Shown piece after piece: positions 1-10,453 of a DNA stretch of 64,000 nucleotides. The number at the start of each line of letters is the position of its first letter. Positions within the stretch are counted from its first letter, which is position 1. A program made the position numbers and the translations under genes. Source of the stretch: Saccharum officinarum (taxonomy: Eukaryota; Streptophyta; Magnoliopsida; Poales; Poaceae); NCBI GenBank assembly GCA_020631735.1, contig CM036167.1, positions 248,001-312,000 on the forward strand. Direction: 5' to 3'. The notes beneath the pieces were generated by a model. It searched no databases, was not told where the DNA came from, and worked only from the letters and a program-made list of their open reading frames with translations.

Positions 1-868
1 CGGTGCCATCCGTTGTCTTACACTGTGCAATAGAGATTGGTTGGGGCTCTTGAAATCTTCCAAGGGTTCATGATGGAAAATACCCGACCCTAGATGAGTG
101 GAACCATTACTATTGCTGGCTTTGCTTAAGGATAACCTCCTGCTCTCGTCAGCCCATTCTTGCGCGCCGCTACTTTGCACATTAAAGTTGACACATACTG
201 GAAGCTTAGGAGCTCGGCTGTCTTGAATTCCAAGGACTGAGCTCTGGGAGTACTCCTGCCTGGCAATCAGCCATTCTAAAAGTCAGAGGCGAAACACCAA
301 ATGATGGACATTTTTTAATGGCTGCTATTAGGCCAAATAGGTAGGATACTCTGGAGGAACATCATCACATGTTGGTCGCTAACAAAGTTAAGCAAAAACA
401 CTACCACCAGAAGCAATAGCTCCGTCCTGCAGGCTATGGATGCAGAGCCAAATTACAGAACAGACAATATCTGACTCACTCATCCCCCTGATTGGTTCAT
501 AGATAGAGATTACTAGCATCCATCCAGAACCCGACACGCAAGGTTCCAACAACGACAGTAATCACCAGAATATCAACACAGCATCGAGCTAACCAAAGTG
601 CAAACCTCTATCTAATCAAATGTTCTATCACCATCGCCGCTACGGCCTAATCACGCAGCGCCATGAGCTCTAAGGTCACCGGAACGAGCATTGAACCGCT
701 AAACAGTAGGGGGGGGGTGCATTACCTTCTGGCGCCAGTGAACGGCGACATCATGGAGCGGCCGCGGCGGCGTGAGCGGAAGGGCGAGGGCGCCCAGGGA
801 GGCGCGGAGCACGGGCACCGCCGTAGCAGTGGGGGCGCCGGTGCGGGCACCGCCCCGGCCATCGCCAT
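1..868 (-). CDS. 5' part of unidentified gene, transit-peptide-like N-terminus (two exons, continues off the window)
   Basis: I do not recognise this protein. Coding exon 1 runs from the ATG at 868-866 down to 726 and ends CCAGAAG before a GTAATG donor. Exon 2 runs from 259 to the window edge, after a GATTGCCAG acceptor. The split AG/G codon joins the two in frame, and exon 2 then stays open for 86 codons to base 1, which is the main support. The 47 residues of exon 1 are rich in Ala, Pro, Arg and Ser (LLRRCPC, FRSRRRGRS) with no acidic residue, as in chloroplast or mitochondrial transit peptides. Exon 2 is hydrophilic and Ser-rich (for example APKLPVCVNFNV, then SLSKASNSN). Targeting is inferred from composition only. 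A second ATG two codons on (862-860) could also start translation. The GC-rich block at 870-1300 would be the 5' UTR and promoter. Confidence 0.5.
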
Positions 869-1309
869 GGACCCCACGAGCCGCCTCAGCCTCCCGCCCC
901 CTCCCCCAACTCCCCCGCCGCCGCAGCCGAGCCCGCAGGGCGCCGTTTTGGACCACACCGCGCGGCGCGGGCGAGGCGAGGCACACGTCTAGGGTTGAGA
1001 ACGGGTGGCGCTGGGCGCAGGCATCAGCGGCGGCCTCCGGGAGGCGAATGGAGCGTAGCGGGAAGCGGCGGCGGGAGGAGGAGGCAGGGGCAGCTGGCCA
1101 GTTGGGAGACGCGGACTTGAGGAGGGGGATAGGGAGAGGCAGGGTTTACGCCAGCGCCAACGGTGGAATTCGGAATCGTATCTGTGCCTCCGCCTCTCGT
1201 GTCGCGGCTGCCAAGCGGGGACAGGGACCAGGAACACGGGGGCAGCCGCAGCGCAGGCGTTGGTGGTGTCCCGGGACCCGGTCTTTTTCTGCTACGTGCA
1301 CACCGTGGC

Positions 1310-3000
1310 CGCCACCAGCGTGTCTGGCAATATTGGTCTCTTGTGGGTGTTGTTTCTTTTGGTGTGTACAGTGTACACAAATACACATCCGTCGGTGTGG
1401 GCGTTATGGTTGTTTATTGGTGGGTTTAGACGTTTGGTGGATGATTTTGAAAGTTTAATTAGGTTGGTGGACCTCCTAACCATGCAAGATGGTGGGCACA
1501 TGCGTTAGTTGAAAGGTTAGTTCTCATTCTTTTTTAGGTACACAATTATTAATTCACTAGTAGCTACTCTTCGTTCCATCCTAAGACGTTTTTGTAGCAT
1601 ATACTGAGGCCTTGTTTGGCCGGGCTTGTGGCTCCGGCTCTTTGGAGAAGGGGTCGGAGGAGCCACAAAACGTCTGGCTTCTACGTGTTCCTAGATCATT
1701 TCACTGGAAGAGAGAAAAATAATTTTTATAAATAATGTTGCTATAAGGGCTAGTACAAGAGGAGCCAAAACCATAAAAAGTTATATTGAATATGCCCTAA
1801 GGATCAAACAAAATAACCTAAATACCCTCACAAAAGTATCGCTGGACAACAATAAATTGGTATTGGACAATGTGAAACAATGCGGTTGTGCCCTTTTGTG
1901 AGACATATTTTAGATGCTATTAAGGTCTTTCTTTGTAGGATGAAGAAAGTACATGTCTATTAAAAATATAATCAAAGGTTTTATGCTATCTTGGAACCAC
2001 AAACATATATTCATCATTGGCATCACGCTCAAGAAACCGAGAACAAGCAATGTTGGTGTGGAAATAACTAGAGTAGAAATATGGAAGTATAAAGCAATAT
2101 CATACTTATATATAAGTTAACTAATAAGCGAAAAAAAATCTTCTTCATAATTGCAAAAATAATTATGAGGTTGTCTAGCTCTCAGCCTTCAAATGCCACG
2201 CCACGAGTGTGACAGCGCCACACATATTCTATCATGTGCTTGGTTGTTGAGACATGTTAGGCAACCACAGCTACTTCCACGACAAAAGCTTCACAGATCC
2301 CGACACACTCTGTGGCGTTGATTCCCCTTGCCGCACACGTGGCAAACTCGTGGCTAGCATCAAGCATGCCCCTACATATAAGTATCTTGCGTACTTTTGA
2401 ACACAAAAAAAAAAAATTTGAACGCAAAAGTATCTTGCGTATCCTTGGTCACATTCATATGTTCTCGCTAAATTTTGTTACGGCTAGTTTTGTCACAAAC
2501 CTAGCAACTATTCGCCTGTAAAAGTAGTTATGCTTTAGGCACCCCAACGAATAACAAGAAATCCTCGTACACCATACCATCAGGGGTGCTTTCAAACTGC
2601 TTTCTCAAGCCATGCCCAATCTTGCAAAACCATTAGATAGACATGGCATATGCTGCCTACATCAAAGATTTTACTTAAATTTGCAAATAAGCCTAGTATA
2701 CATCTACCAAAGGGATCGAACACACTGCAATTTTCTTAGCGTGTCTGTCTCGCCGTTCATGCATATCCTACAGTACAATGCAACAGCCCTCGGACGGACA
2801 CCTCCCAAAAAATGACTCAACATCAGGATCTCTCCTCCACAGCACACATCATATTAGTACTAGCTAGCTAGCGCTAGGTAACGACTCATCGCCCATCGTC
2901 ATTTACAAAAACTGCCCCGTAATACACCGTGATTAGCTCAGACGGAGAAGTCTCCAGCTCTCCTTGCATAAATTAAGGTTCAAGTGCTAGCTGCTCGTAG
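1310..3000. other. intergenic, no gene seen
   Basis: AT-rich sequence between two minus-strand genes. Near 1612-1680 there is a GGCCTTGTTTGGCC-type start resembling the ends of common grass MITEs, but I find no convincing right end. The rest shows stop codons in all frames and no recognisable product. 2816-3000 should hold the 3' UTR of the EPF gene. Confidence 0.5.
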
Positions 3001-3045
3001 CTTATTAGCAGGTCATCGTCATCTCCCGGCGGCGGCAAGGGATCG

Positions 3046-3685
3046 TCAGCTGGATGGCACCGGGTAGCACTTGCCCCTGCACATGCAGCGGTACACCATG
3101 GGGCACGGCAGCGGCTCGGACGCGGAGCACTTGAAGCTGACCATGACGCGGCTGCACGGCGAGCACGCCCCGCACGCGTGCGAGCAGTCCGGGAGGCTCG
3201 ACCCCGTGGCGCGCACCACCTCCTCCCGCAGCACCAGGTCGTCCTTGCCGCCCCTGCTCCTCCTCCCCTGCACCTAAACGTACGTTGGCACGTGAACGAA
3301 TCGCGCGCGAAAGGACACGATGATCAGCACTCAGCAGTGCATGTCTGCGTCGATGATTCAGATCGAGCCAAAAACGTTTTGAGTCGTCTGGTCGACATAT
3401 ATGATATGACACGTATATATACCTGATGTGCAGCCGACGGCGCAGCTACGACCATCTCCGTCGTCGTCGTCGCTGATCCATGCACCAGCTCGTTCGCCCC
3501 AGCAGCTGTTCAAGTGAAGAACTCGCGATTGGTCGACAATGCGTATCTGGAAGAAACGTTATTCATGGATGGATCCGTATCGTGCAGTAGCGGCACTTAC
3601 CAGGAGCTGGTCTGATGCCATCACTCGCGGCGGCGAGCAGTAGCACTACCGTCAGAGCAAGAAGGACGGCAGCGTGCCTCCCCAT
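3046..3685 (-). CDS. EPIDERMAL PATTERNING FACTOR 1/2-like secreted peptide precursor (3 exons)
   Basis: Precursor of a small secreted cysteine-rich peptide. In plants EPF1/EPF2 peptides are made by stomatal-lineage cells and limit stomatal formation through ERECTA-family receptors and TMM. Exons are 3685-3601, 3505-3423 and 3273-3046, with GTAAGT and GTATAT donors and CAG/TAG acceptors; phases agree and give 131 residues. Residues 1-21 are a clear signal peptide (MGR, then a Leu/Val/Ala core). Residues 22-79 form a variable propeptide. The C-terminal domain starts at GSSLPDCSHACGACSPC and contains MVSF and YRCMCRGK, matching the EPF1/EPF2 branch rather than stomagen. The cysteines are 86, 90, 93, 96, 105, 113, 119, 121 and 125. 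That is nine, one more than the usual eight, and the extra one is Cys125. EPF1 versus EPF2 cannot be settled by eye; CSHAC and the YPVPS ending lean towards EPF1. Confidence 0.9.
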
Positions 3686-3760
3686 CAGCCCAAAGAGACC
3701 GCGTACGAGCTCGGCGCGCCTGGCAGTGGTGGGTGGCGGAGCACCGAGAGGCCGGAAGGC

Positions 3761-3768
3761 TATATATA
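3761..3768 (-). promoter_or_regulatory. TATA box of the EPF-like gene
   Basis: TATATATA on the minus strand, 76 bp upstream of the EPF-like start codon, at a fitting distance for a 5' UTR of about 45 nt. A second TATATATA lies further upstream at about 3850-3858 and could act instead. Position-based inference. Confidence 0.5.
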
Positions 3769-3769
3769 T

Positions 3770-4773
3770 GGGAACGAACGAAGCATTCGCTGCGCGAGGC
3801 GAGGGCTAGCTGCACCTGCACGTACGTCGTCGCCGCGCCGAGCGTACACATATATATAGCCGCAGCCTGCATGCCAACATGACCGAGCTCGCGAGGCACT
3901 AGCAAGCAGCTAGCGCGGCCATTGATGAGAGGCGCAGCGGCTGCGCGGCGCGGGGGACCTTTGATTGTGCGTCACATGATCCTCGGCCCCTCACATGGAT
4001 TCAATGACCCCCTGCCGCTGGAGCCTCGCCCTCGCGCAGCAGACGCGACGTGGCCATTCAAGGCCGGCCCTGCTGGAAGACAGCAGACGCGCCGCAGTGA
4101 GGACGAATATTCACGGGCCACGGGGACGGGGACGGGGCCGATCGCGACGGGGGATACCCGCAAAAGCGCCTGCCGCGTCTTTTGAATGGCGCGTCGCGAC
4201 TTGCGAGGGCCTGCCGCCCTGCCGACTGCCGAGAGCCCGAGCCGGGGACTGACCGGACTGCCGCAGTCGCGGTGGCCGGTGGGGAGCCTGCGGCGGCTTT
4301 GAATGAAGCCGCCATTTATACTCCGTCCCACGCACAGTGGCAGGGACGAAGAGTTCAGCCGTTCCCGCATGAACTGCCTGCTGCCTGTCGCGCTGCTCTG
4401 CTGCTGCGCATGCTCACGCGCGATGGGAGCTCAACTGTGCGCAAACTCTCTGAACTCGTCACGTGTGGACAGATTGAAAAAACTGCCTTGCATTGCATTG
4501 ATGATCCGTGCGAGCGATGGCACTGCTTTCTCATTGGAATCGTGGAGGTGGAGAATCTAACCTCTGGTGTTCGCATGAAGAAAGAAAAACAGAATACTAG
4601 AGCACATGTCAACATTGCATGGTTTATGCCCTTTTACCCCGCGAATCTCCTAGTCCGAGGAGCAAATCTACGCAGCCACCGGTTGGGCTTGGGCGGGCAA
4701 ATATTGTCAGGCAACGGTATTAGTCTAGTATTCAGGATATATAAAAAAAAAGAGGATCACCCCAACCACCAAC
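3770..4773. other. upstream region of the EPF-like gene, no gene seen
   Basis: GC-rich 5' flank of the EPF-like gene up to about 4330, then ordinary AT-richer sequence. A long plus-strand open frame (4182-4949) crosses this stretch and the tRNA relic, has no recognisable domain and is treated as chance. Confidence 0.5.
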
Positions 4774-4833
4774 GGATCCGTGGCGCAATGGTAGCGCGTC
4801 AGAAGGTTGCGTGTTCGATTCACGTCGGGTTCA
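4774..4833 (+). pseudogene. tRNA-Trp pseudogene lacking the anticodon loop
   Basis: The sequence starts GGATCCGTGGCGCAATGG and ends GTTCGATTCACGTCGGGTTCA, the acceptor, D-arm (A box) and T-arm (B box) of the plant nuclear tRNA-Trp(CCA) as I know it. The relic is 60 nt instead of about 72. The missing 12 nt fall after GCGCGTC and before AGAAGG, so the whole anticodon loop is gone. The acceptor stem (GGATCC.. with ..GGGTTC) can still pair with one G-T pair. It cannot be a functional tRNA, though the internal A and B boxes for RNA polymerase III look intact. Confidence 0.85.
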
Positions 4834-5524
4834 AAACCCCGATCCAAACGGAGTTCTCTTCAGTTTTTCCTTGCCTTTTCCCTGTTTACAGGTTGCATCT
4901 CAGTTTTCTTCGCTTTTATGATCTTTTTCTTTTCCCGATTTTGATTTGATTCCTCGTGGATTACGAGTTGGCAGTGGTTGCACAAACAACTGATGTACGA
5001 TGCCGACCGTCATCTCACAACATACAGAAAATTCCTAGTTTGCCATTCGCATAACCTAAAGCATCTCAAGAGTTCTTTATATTTTATTCCCAAAATATAG
5101 CGTTTGTCAACTCTTAAATTAGTATGGGAAGAAAAAAAAAAGTCATCTCCAAGAGTTTTCCTATATTTCTATCTCAAAAGTTTTTTTCTCGGCATTTTTT
5201 CCTATGATCCGGTTTCATGTTTTGTATTAGGAACCCTGAATTTGTTTCTGTACGCGTTTAAGCCCTTCCACAAGATCTTTCTCTCTTGCGCTTTTCTCAC
5301 CTGGAACCCTGTCTTTCTTACTTTTTACTAGACGGGCCGGAAAACTCCGGATGCGCGCTCCTAGGCCGCGCGCATATATACACGCTCGAGATAAATTTTT
5401 GCGAGGTCGGGAAAGATGGGGAGGGAGGATGCCAAACTATTGAAGAGGGTTTTTTTTTCTCATTTTACCAAAAAAATCAAGGATGAGAATGATGGATGAC
5501 AAACTGTTGAATATGCTTAATTGT
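4834..5524. other. intergenic, no gene seen
   Basis: AT-rich sequence with no supported gene. It ends abruptly at about 5525, where GC-rich retrotransposon sequence begins in mid-ORF. No LTR matching 14781-15905 is found here. Confidence 0.5.
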
Positions 5525-7638
5525 CCTTAACCGGACGGTGGAGCAGGATGTGGCCTGGGTCCGGCAGGTCGAGGCCGCGAAGGGGCGCCTGCGACAACAG
5601 CAGGGGCAGCAGATGCCACAGTGGTTGCTGGCCCTGATCCTGCCGTGGAGGGGTCCGAACCGGCGGAGACGGTGGCGCCCGGTGCGGTCGAGGCGGAGCC
5701 CAGGTCGTCGGCGACGGCCGAGGCTGCCGTCGAGGTCGTGACGGGCGAGGCATCCGTCTGCGGCGCGGAGCGGGCGGGTGCTGACGTGACCATGGAGGAG
5801 GTCGCGTCGGCATCGGGACAGGAGGCGGCCCTGGCGAGGGGGTCACGGCCGCAGCAAGACCCGTTGGCGGAGCCGGCGGGTACGGTGAAGGGCGGGGCCG
5901 TCGAGCCCCCGACCGGAGCTCCAGAAGAAGAGGCGCCGGCTCCGGGGGCGCCGACGGTCGAGGTGCCAGCACTGGAGCCGCTGACGGTCGAGGCGCCGGC
6001 TCCGGAGGCGCCGACGGTTGAGGGGCCGACTCCCTTAGAAGGGCGGGCACCCATGACCGTGGACCTTACCCTCAACGACACTCCCCTAGACAAAGGGAAA
6101 CAAGTGATGGGGGTCGAGGGGGGTGAGGCCGCAGATCAGGCCGGTGCCTCGATGGCCGTTGGAGAGGCGGGAACTGCGGGCGAGGCCGGTCCTTCCGCGG
6201 GACCGGGAGACGCCCCGGCCGGGTCGTCGTCGTCATGGCCCGACATCGCCACGCTGGCCATAGCACGGGCAGAGGTAGAGATACCGAGGTGGGGGGTCGT
6301 CCCTCCAGTTTAGGGACGCCGCGAACCCCGACGCCGAGCCCATCTTCACCCTGAACGACAGGGATGAGGTGCACCGATGGGAGTACCTCGAGGGCGTCCG
6401 CCGACACCTTGATCGGTTGCTCCATGTGGCGTCCGAGGCCGTGTCGCAGAGTATGCGGGATGCCACCGAGGTATGATCGACCCGTCGGCTTTCTTCGTGG
6501 TTTTCTTGGTGTCTTTTTCCCTTGGATTTTTAACCTTTTCGGTTTTTTCGAATTGCGTTCAGGAGCTGAAGGAGTACTCCCGCCGCAAGTCACTCTTCAT
6601 CCGGGATGAGAGTAGCATGTGGGCCGCGCTGTCTCAGCAACGGGTCCTGGTCGAGGAGGCCCAGAAACGGCTTTCCGATCGGAACGCCGAAATGGCTGAG
6701 CTGCGCGTCGCGTACGCGGTGGTGAAGGAGGAGGCGATGCAGGCTTGGGCGGCCGAAGCCGTGATACGCTCTGACGTGGACAAGGCTCGGGAGGAGGCTA
6801 CCTAGGCCCGCAGGGATCTCGAGCCCCTGTCGGCACGGGTGAAGAAGCTCGAGGAGGATGTCTCCCAGGTTAGCCGTCAGCGCGACGCCCTCAACGTTGA
6901 GGTCGAGCAGGCCACCGCTCGTTTTGATGCTCTGAAGGACGAGGTCATGACGCTAAAGGGAGCCGTCCAAGAGAAGGACGTGGCTCTCGAGTTTGCTCGG
7001 CAGGAGATCGAGGCGCTAAAGGCGATCATCAGTGACAAGGACAGCGCCCTCCTAGGGCTCGAGCGGACGTGCGGGGGGCTTCGCAACGAGGTCATGGGCC
7101 TGCAGACCCATATCGAGGGTAAGTGTGACTGTTACGGCCACGGCGTTGAGGGCCTCGTATTAGGTATTAATTTGTTTATCGTGTTTCAGAGCTGGAGAGG
7201 GAGAATCGAGAGGCCCAATCATCTGCCAACTCCTTCTAGAGCCTCCTCGAAGCCGAGACCCGGAGGACCCAGCTGCTCCAGGGCACGATCACCACCGTGT
7301 GTGACGGCCTGGGGGTCGAGCCCGATGCCGACACCGGGGAAGATGTTCTGAAGAACTCCTTCATCCGTCAGATGGCGGCGCTGGGCCGCCTTGCCCGGGA
7401 GAAGATACGGGACGACCTCCATCACGGCGTAAAGAGGGCGCTGGCCGTCGTTCGTTCAGGGTTTGTATTCGACATGAAGCTCGTTGCTGATGGCTTCATC
7501 ACAGACCCGGATCGAACGGACGAGGAGAACGAGAATGCCTGCCTGGAGCTGATTGAAGCCGCGAAAGAGCCTGGAAGCTGTCTGGCCTCGCTTTTTGAAG
7601 CCGAGGTAGTTCCGCCTGCTGATGATAAGGGCCTGTGA
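5525..7638 (+). pseudogene. antisense spliced coiled-coil ORF of the Tat element (broken, N-terminus missing)
   Basis: Additional ORFs in antisense orientation downstream of pol are known from Tat-lineage elements; their function is unknown. Three exons can be traced. Exon 1 is 5525-6470, Pro/Ala/Glu-rich, open from the truncated left edge. Intron 1 is 6471-6562 (GTATGA ... GTTCAG). Exon 2 is 6563-7118. Intron 2 is 7119-7189 (GTAAGT ... TTTCAG). Exon 3 is 7190-7638. Phases match at both introns. Exons 2 and 3 encode a long heptad-like coiled coil (KEYSRRK, QKRLSDRNAEMAELR, KKLEEDVSQVSRQRD) followed by a helical C-terminus ending PPADDKGL. Breaks: a frameshift near the G-run at 6291-6296, a TAG at 6803-6805 and a TAG at 7237-7239. 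No cellular homologue is recognised. Confidence 0.65.
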
Positions 7639-7841
7639 GCCAAATCTGGGCACGAAGGCCCATGTAATAAGTTAGTATTTTGAATTTTGGTCGTGGTGGC
7701 CTCGGAGGCCCTAAGAACTCGAAACATAAATCGGTTCATGGTTAATTTAGTTTTATTCGAGCTTTTCTTCCCTTTATCGCTTGGATTGTGTTCTCGCGTG
7801 ATTTACTTAGCACGCAGTTGTGTCCTTTGGCGTAAGGGAGC

Positions 7842-8061
7842 GAGTGGAGGTACCGTAGCCTCGGGGGCATAAGTAATCTCATGTCTCAACTGCCCTCAAG
7901 CTTCAGGGTGATGTTGCGGCCTTGTAAATCGTGTGAGAGCCTGATCTAAGCGACAGGGGGTATTTTCTTTTTCAAAGTTAGGAACCGTTATTTAGATCTC
8001 CCTAGCATGAAGTCACACCTCTAAAAGGTGTGAGGGGTGAGTGGAGGTACCGTAGCCTCGG
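7842..8061. repeat. two copies of a 23-bp motif in the Tat internal spacer
   Basis: GAGTGGAGGTACCGTAGCCT occurs at 7842 and again at 8039 within related surroundings of about 100 bp (both followed by a CTCAA/CTCGAA..CCCT stretch and AGGGTG). This is an old imperfect duplication about 197 bp apart, in the non-coding spacer between integrase and the antisense ORF. Confidence 0.6.
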
Positions 8062-8344
8062 AGGCGTAGGTGATACTCCTAGCTCGAAAGCCCTTTCAAA
8101 CCTTAGGGTGCTCTTGCAGCGAAGTCGATCTAAGAAGCGGTTCTTAAATTTAAAAAAGAGTACGAGTTTTTTTTTCGGGGACTGGGGGGTTCCCCCCCTG
8201 TAGCCCCCGAGGAAGGGTCGATTCTGGGAGTGCAGAGTCGAGCCTTCCTCATTGTGAACCGCAAGTTTGAACATCGTTGTATTCTTTATTGACGAAAAAG
8301 AAATTACAGAGCCTCGAGGCTTTTTAAGGAAAGAAGCGACGTAG

Positions 8345-10453
8345 CTATTCAATGTTCCAAGCGTTGGTGAGGATTTCGCCCTTCTCGTTGGATAGCTTGT
8401 AGGTGCCCGGCTTTAGTACTTCTGCGATGATGTACGACCCTTCCCATGGTGGCGTGAGCTTGTGCCGTCCCTTGGTGTTCTGGTTCCGCCGTAGTACCAA
8501 GTTGCCGACGTTGAGGTCACGCTTGCGGACGTGTCTGTCATGGTAGCGCCGGAGACCCTGCTGGTACCTGGCAGAATGCAACAGAGCCACATCTCGGGCT
8601 TCCTCGAGCTGGTCGAGGGCGTCCTGTCTTGTGGCGTCGTTATTTCTTTCGTTGTAGGACTTCAACCTTGGGGATCCGTATTCTATATCAGTTGGGAGCA
8701 TAGCCTCGGCCCCATAGACTAAGAAGAACGGAGTGAACCCCGTGGCTCGACTCGGCGTTGTTCTTAGGCTCCACAGGACCGAGGGTAGCTCGACAGCCCA
8801 TCTTTTGCCATGTTTATTTAGTTTGTCAAAGATTCTGGGTTTCAGGCCTTGTAGGACCATGCCGTTGGCACGTTCTACCTGACCGTTTGTTTTTGGATGG
8901 GCCACGGCTGACCAGAGCACTCGGATGTGGTAGTTGTCGCAGAAATCCAAAAACTTTTTACCAGTGAACTGGGTGCCATTGTCCGTGATGATACAGTTGG
9001 GGACCCCAAAGCGATGAATAATGTCGGTGAGGAAGAGCACAGCTTGCTCGGACCTAATGCTGGTGATAGGGCGGGCCTCGATCCACTTGGAGAATTTGTC
9101 GATTGCGACGAGCAAGTGGGTGAAGCCGCTAGTTGTCCTTTTCAATGGTCCGACAAGGTCGAGCCCCCAAACGGCAAATGGCCATGTGATAGGGATAGTT
9201 TGCAGGGCATGTGCCAGAAGATGGGTTCGTCTCGCATAGTACTGACAACCCTTGCAGGAGCGTACTAGCTTGACAGCGTCGGAGACCGCGGTCGGCCAAT
9301 AGAATCCTTGTCGAAAGGCGTTTCCGACGAGGGTTCGAGGTGCTGCGTGGTGACCGTAAACCCCCAAGTGGAGATCGCTGAGCATGTCCCTGCCTTGCTC
9401 ATTTGTGATGCAGCGTTGGAGGATACCAGTAGGGCTACAGTGGTAGAGCTCCCTACTGTCGCCAATGATTACAAAGGTTTTGGCCCGGCATGCGATCCGT
9501 CGAGCCTCAGTCTTATCCGAGGGGAGGTCCCCTCGGCTGAGGTAGTCGAGGTACGGGACGCGCCAGTCAAGCTCGAGGTCAGACGGTGGGGTCAAGTCTT
9601 CCACCTGCATGGCTTCAGCCCCGGTCGAGGGGGCTTCTGCCTCAGGTGGGGGGTCGAGTGATGTCCCGTCAACCCCTCCGTCTGGCCTGAGGTCGACGGA
9701 TGGCTGCTGGAGGTCTTTTGCGAAAACGTCCGGTGGAACCATAGTTCGACTGGACGCGATTTTTGCCAGTTCATCGGCGGCCTCATTATACCTGCGTGCG
9801 ATGTGGTTGAGCTCGAGGCCGTGAAACTTGTCCTTGAGGCGCCGTACTTCTTGGCAGTAGGCTTCCATCTTGGGGTCACGGTAGCTCGAGCTCTTCATGA
9901 CCTGATCGATCACGAGTTGGGAGTCGCCTCGAACGTCAAGGTGTCGGACCCCGAGCTCGACGGCGATTCTTAATCCCGTGATGAGCGCCTCGTATTCGGC
10001 GACGTTGTTAGACGCAGGAAAATGAAGCCGAATGACGTAGCGCATGTGAACCCCGAGGGGTGAGACGAAGAGCAAGCCCGCGCCTGCTCCTGTTTTCGTC
10101 AATGACCCATCGAAGTACATGGTCCACAGCTCCGCCTGAAGCTGTGCGGGGGGGAGTTGGGTGTCGGTCCACTCAGCCAGAAAATCTGCTAACACCTGCG
10201 ACTTGATAGCTTTGCGCGGCGCATAGGACAAGGTCTCGCCCATGAGTTCGACTGCCCATTTGGCAATCCTACCCGAGGCTTCCCAGTTCTGGGCTATCTC
10301 TCCCATGGGGAAAGAAGAAACCACAGTGATCGGGTGACCCTCGAAGTAGTGTCGGAGCTTGCGCCGTGTCAGGATGACGGCATATAGCAGTTTTTGGATC
10401 TGTGGGTATCGAATCTTGGTTTCTGAGAGCACTTCGCTAATGAAATAGACCGG
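8345..10453 (-). pseudogene. Tat element RNase H plus integrase (3' part of pol)
   Basis: Open for about 700 codons after an in-frame TAG at 10454. In order: the C-terminal part of the degenerate native RNase H (LYAVILTRRKLRHYFEGHP), a spacer, an archaeal-type RNase H (MYFDGSLTKTGAGAG, the glutamate in NNVAEYEAL, then VRGDSQLVIDQV), and an integrase. The integrase has an HHCC-type zinc motif (HLGVYGHHAAP ... CKGCQ) and a D-D-E core with Asp in GLDLVGP, Asp in ITDNGTQF and Glu in NGQVERANG. It ends with a C-terminal region containing WEGSYIIAEVLKPGTYKL, with no chromodomain seen. All visible catalytic residues of the archaeal-type RNase H and the integrase are kept, but the pol frame upstream is broken. 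Confidence 0.88.

Noticed and set aside
772..1458. 228-codon open frame on the plus strand
   Set aside because: It lies in the GC-rich 5' region of the minus-strand gene; composition explains the long frame and the product looks random.
4182..4949. 255-codon open frame on the plus strand
   Set aside because: It runs through the tRNA-Trp relic and AT-rich DNA, changes composition halfway and has no domain.
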